NCBI GenBank assembly: GCA_001644045.1
Contig: LUUF01000084.1
Location: forward strand, 1 to 64,000
Length of the DNA stretch: 64,000 bases
DNA from: Methylomonas methanica
GTDB lineage: Bacteria > Pseudomonadota > Gammaproteobacteria > Methylococcales > Methylomonadaceae
Reading direction: 5' to 3'
Shown here: positions 62,509 through 64,000 of the stretch, piece after piece
How the letters are laid out: every line of letters starts with the position of its first letter
Position numbering within the stretch: position 1 is the stretch's first letter
The notes under the pieces: model-generated
Told to the model about the DNA's origin: nothing
Database searches by the model: none
Seen by the model: only the letters and a program-made list of their open reading frames with translations
Made by a program: the position numbers and the translations under genes

Positions 62509-63438
62509 TTAATCGGTAAGTTGTTCCGCTGTAGCCAGAATTTTCACTAAATCGTCATTCTGGCTGTCGAGTATTTCCAGACAGGCAACCTCATCCAAAC
62601 CCAGCAATTCCGGCACTTCTTCCGGACAAATCTGGTTCGCCGCATCGCCTATCCCTAAGCGCCCCAACAGACAGTCGCTATAAAACGTCAACAGGTTGAG
62701 TTGATGGTTTTCACCGCGATAGAACGGATTGTGGTGGTGATAGACAATATCGGTAATCATGCGCGGCATGGACCATACATTCATTAGCCAAGCGCCAATT
62801 TCGGCATGATTGAGACCGAAGGCGAAGGTTTCCAGATTAAAAATCGCCAGACTGGGGTTAGCATTGATCAAGCCGCTCAAATAGTTAAATTCGTCAGGGA
62901 ACCGATGCCCTAATAACGGGAAGCCGATATTGTGCATCAAGCCGGCTAAAAACAAGGCTTGCGGCTCCGGTCGCAAGGCGGCGGGCATGGCGGCGGCCAA
63001 CTGCGCCATCAAACGGGTGCTGGCCAGGGCGTGGGTCCAAAACATCCGCGTGCCTATCAGACCTTCCTTGGGCGATTTTAGCGGTGCCAACACCGCCAAA
63101 CCCAAAGCCAAGTCCAATACAAAATCAAACCCCAAGACGCGGTTAATCGCATCATGCACGGTCGTGATCTGGCCGCGATAACCATAGAGCGCGGAGCTGG
63201 CCCAACGGGTAATTTGCGCGGTCAATAAGGGGTCGAGCTCAATGATGTCCGCCAATTTCCGGGCATCGGCGTTAGGATCGGCAATCAAATTTAATATGCG
63301 CAACGCGCTGCCCGGCAATGGCGGCAAGGCCTTAATCTGGGCGATTGTTTCGCGCATATCGCGCGGCGGGGTTAAACCATTCCGCTGCCGGCTGCCAATG
63401 TTATCGAGCGTCCAGTTTATCAGGTTGGATTCCATCAT
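62509..63438 (-). CDS. HDOD-domain protein
   Basis: A 309-residue cytosolic protein with an HDOD domain (about residues 30-230): PPLPGSALRILNLIADPNAD, IELDPLLTAQITRWASSALYG, a degenerate metal-site region FLAGLMHNIGFPLLGHRFP and a second HxxxG element. HDOD proteins act in signalling, often with c-di-GMP or two-component systems, and most lack phosphohydrolase activity. It begins 11 bp after the stop of the sigma-54 activator and so is likely co-transcribed with it. Confidence 0.85.
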   Translation of the reverse strand: MMESNLINWTLDNIGSRQRNGLTPPRDMRETIAQIKALPPLPGSALRILNLIADPNADARKLADIIELDPLLTAQITRWASSALYGYRGQITTVHDAINRVLGFDFVLDLALGLAVLAPLKSPKEGLIGTRMFWTHALASTRLMAQLAAAMPAALRPEPQALFLAGLMHNIGFPLLGHRFPDEFNYLSGLINANPSLAIFNLETFAFGLNHAEIGAWLMNVWSMPRMITDIVYHHHNPFYRGENHQLNLLTFYSDCLLGRLGIGDAANQICPEEVPELLGLDEVACLEILDSQNDDLVKILATAEQLTD

Positions 63439-63449
63439 TGCTCCGCCGC

Positions 63450-64000
63450 CTAAGTCAGATTGAGTCGGTTAAGTTTACGATACAGCGTTCGTTCGCTGAT
63501 ATTCATTTCCGCCGCAATCAATTTGCGATTCCCCTGATACTTGCTAATCAAGCTATTGATAAATTCCGCCTCGAACTGCGCCATGCTGTTAACTGGCAAG
63601 GGGTGCGCGTCGCTACTTGGCTCGCCAGCATCGACAGGCTCGACACTGCCCTGGCGCTGCATGAAATGAATGTCGGCCTCTTGAATGCTCTTATCCTTGC
63701 ACAATCCCGCCGCCAGTTGCAGACAGTTTCTTAGTTCGCGAATATTACCGGGCCAGGCATATTGCATAAGCTTGATCAAAGCCGATTGTGTAATCGCATA
63801 GCCGCTATCGACGTTAACGCTCAACTGCTCTAAAAAATGATCTATCAACAGCGGTAAATCCTGTCTACGCTGGCGCAATGGCGGCACTTCTACCGGAAAC
63901 ACCGACAGCCGGTAAAACAAATCTTCGCGAAACCGGCCGGTTTTAACCATGTCCGCCAAATTTCTATGCGTAGCGCATACCACTCTGACATTGGCCTTTT
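63450..64000 (-). CDS. Sigma-54-dependent activator, C-terminal part (partial)
   Basis: The visible 183 residues are the C-terminal portion of an NtrC-family activator. They include the end of the AAA+ domain (VVCATHRNL, GRFREDLFYRLSVFPVEVPPLRQRRQDLP sensor and R-finger region, WPGNIRELRN) and a Fis-type HTH (NRKLIAAEMNISERTLYRKLNRL). The frame stays open to the window edge, so the receiver domain and Walker motifs lie beyond it. It is separate from the regulator at 21-22 kb. Confidence 0.92.
   Translation of the reverse strand, partial: KANVRVVCATHRNLADMVKTGRFREDLFYRLSVFPVEVPPLRQRRQDLPLLIDHFLEQLSVNVDSGYAITQSALIKLMQYAWPGNIRELRNCLQLAAGLCKDKSIQEADIHFMQRQGSVEPVDAGEPSSDAHPLPVNSMAQFEAEFINSLISKYQGNRKLIAAEMNISERTLYRKLNRLNLT

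Overview
The window looks like chromosome of a gammaproteobacterium, most likely a Methylomonas-like methanotroph (Methylococcales). This is inferred from the overall gene set: a hrcA-grpE-dnaK-dnaJ-dapB block, a carAB-greA-rlmE-ftsH-glmM-tpiA-secG-tRNA-Leu block, a small ba3-type oxidase operon, a PEP-CTERM protein with a sigma-54 promoter, and several c-type cytochromes. No methane monooxygenase or methanol dehydrogenase gene is present to settle the identification. Most of the 64 kb is ordinary single-copy housekeeping sequence, with accessory genes between about 14-28 kb and 39-58 kb.

Layout. 0-8 kb: bacteriohemerythrin, a TPR protein, DUF2288, DoxX and cupin proteins, the RNA helicase RhlE, a PilZ protein, the RNA-polymerase recycling ATPase RapA and a Nudix hydrolase. 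8-14 kb: the heat-shock operon hrcA-grpE-dnaK-dnaJ followed by dapB, with a CIRCE operator and a matching promoter before hrcA. 14-20 kb: a 44-residue membrane protein not normally called, a glycine-zipper protein preceded by three tandem 11-bp repeats, and a probable metal-uptake cluster (HupE, TonB-dependent receptor, HupE/UreJ-2). 20-28 kb: class II aldolase; an overlapping operon of a MauG-like dihaem peroxidase, a membrane histidine kinase and a sigma-54 response regulator; a PEP-CTERM protein behind a near-consensus sigma-54 promoter; an orphan peptide with a double-glycine leader; and a truncated integrase beside tRNA-Leu(GAG).

28.8-39.4 kb: the conserved secG/tpiA/glmM/ftsH/rlmE/greA/carB/carA block, with yhbY opposed, carA starting at UUG, and no folP between ftsH and glmM. 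39.6-42.4 kb: a Cpx-like system (Spy/CpxP-type protein divergent from a CpxR/CpxA pair) with a perfect CpxR-type box between them. 42.4-58 kb: envelope and accessory genes (secreted proteins, autotransporter, cytochrome c4, AspT/YidE-type transporter, AlkB, LTA-synthase-like sulfatase, lipoproteins, MobA, NlpE-like protein, PKD-containing metzincin protease).

58.6-62.4 kb: terminal oxidase operon (small subunit, CuA subunit II, subunit I, dihaem cytochrome c) and a membrane c-haem protein. 62.5-64 kb: an HDOD protein behind the C-terminal part of a second sigma-54 activator that runs off the window. Themes joining the parts are sigma-54 control (two activators, one good promoter), envelope stress sensing (Cpx pair, Spy-like, NlpE-like) and electron transport (four c-type cytochrome genes plus the oxidase).
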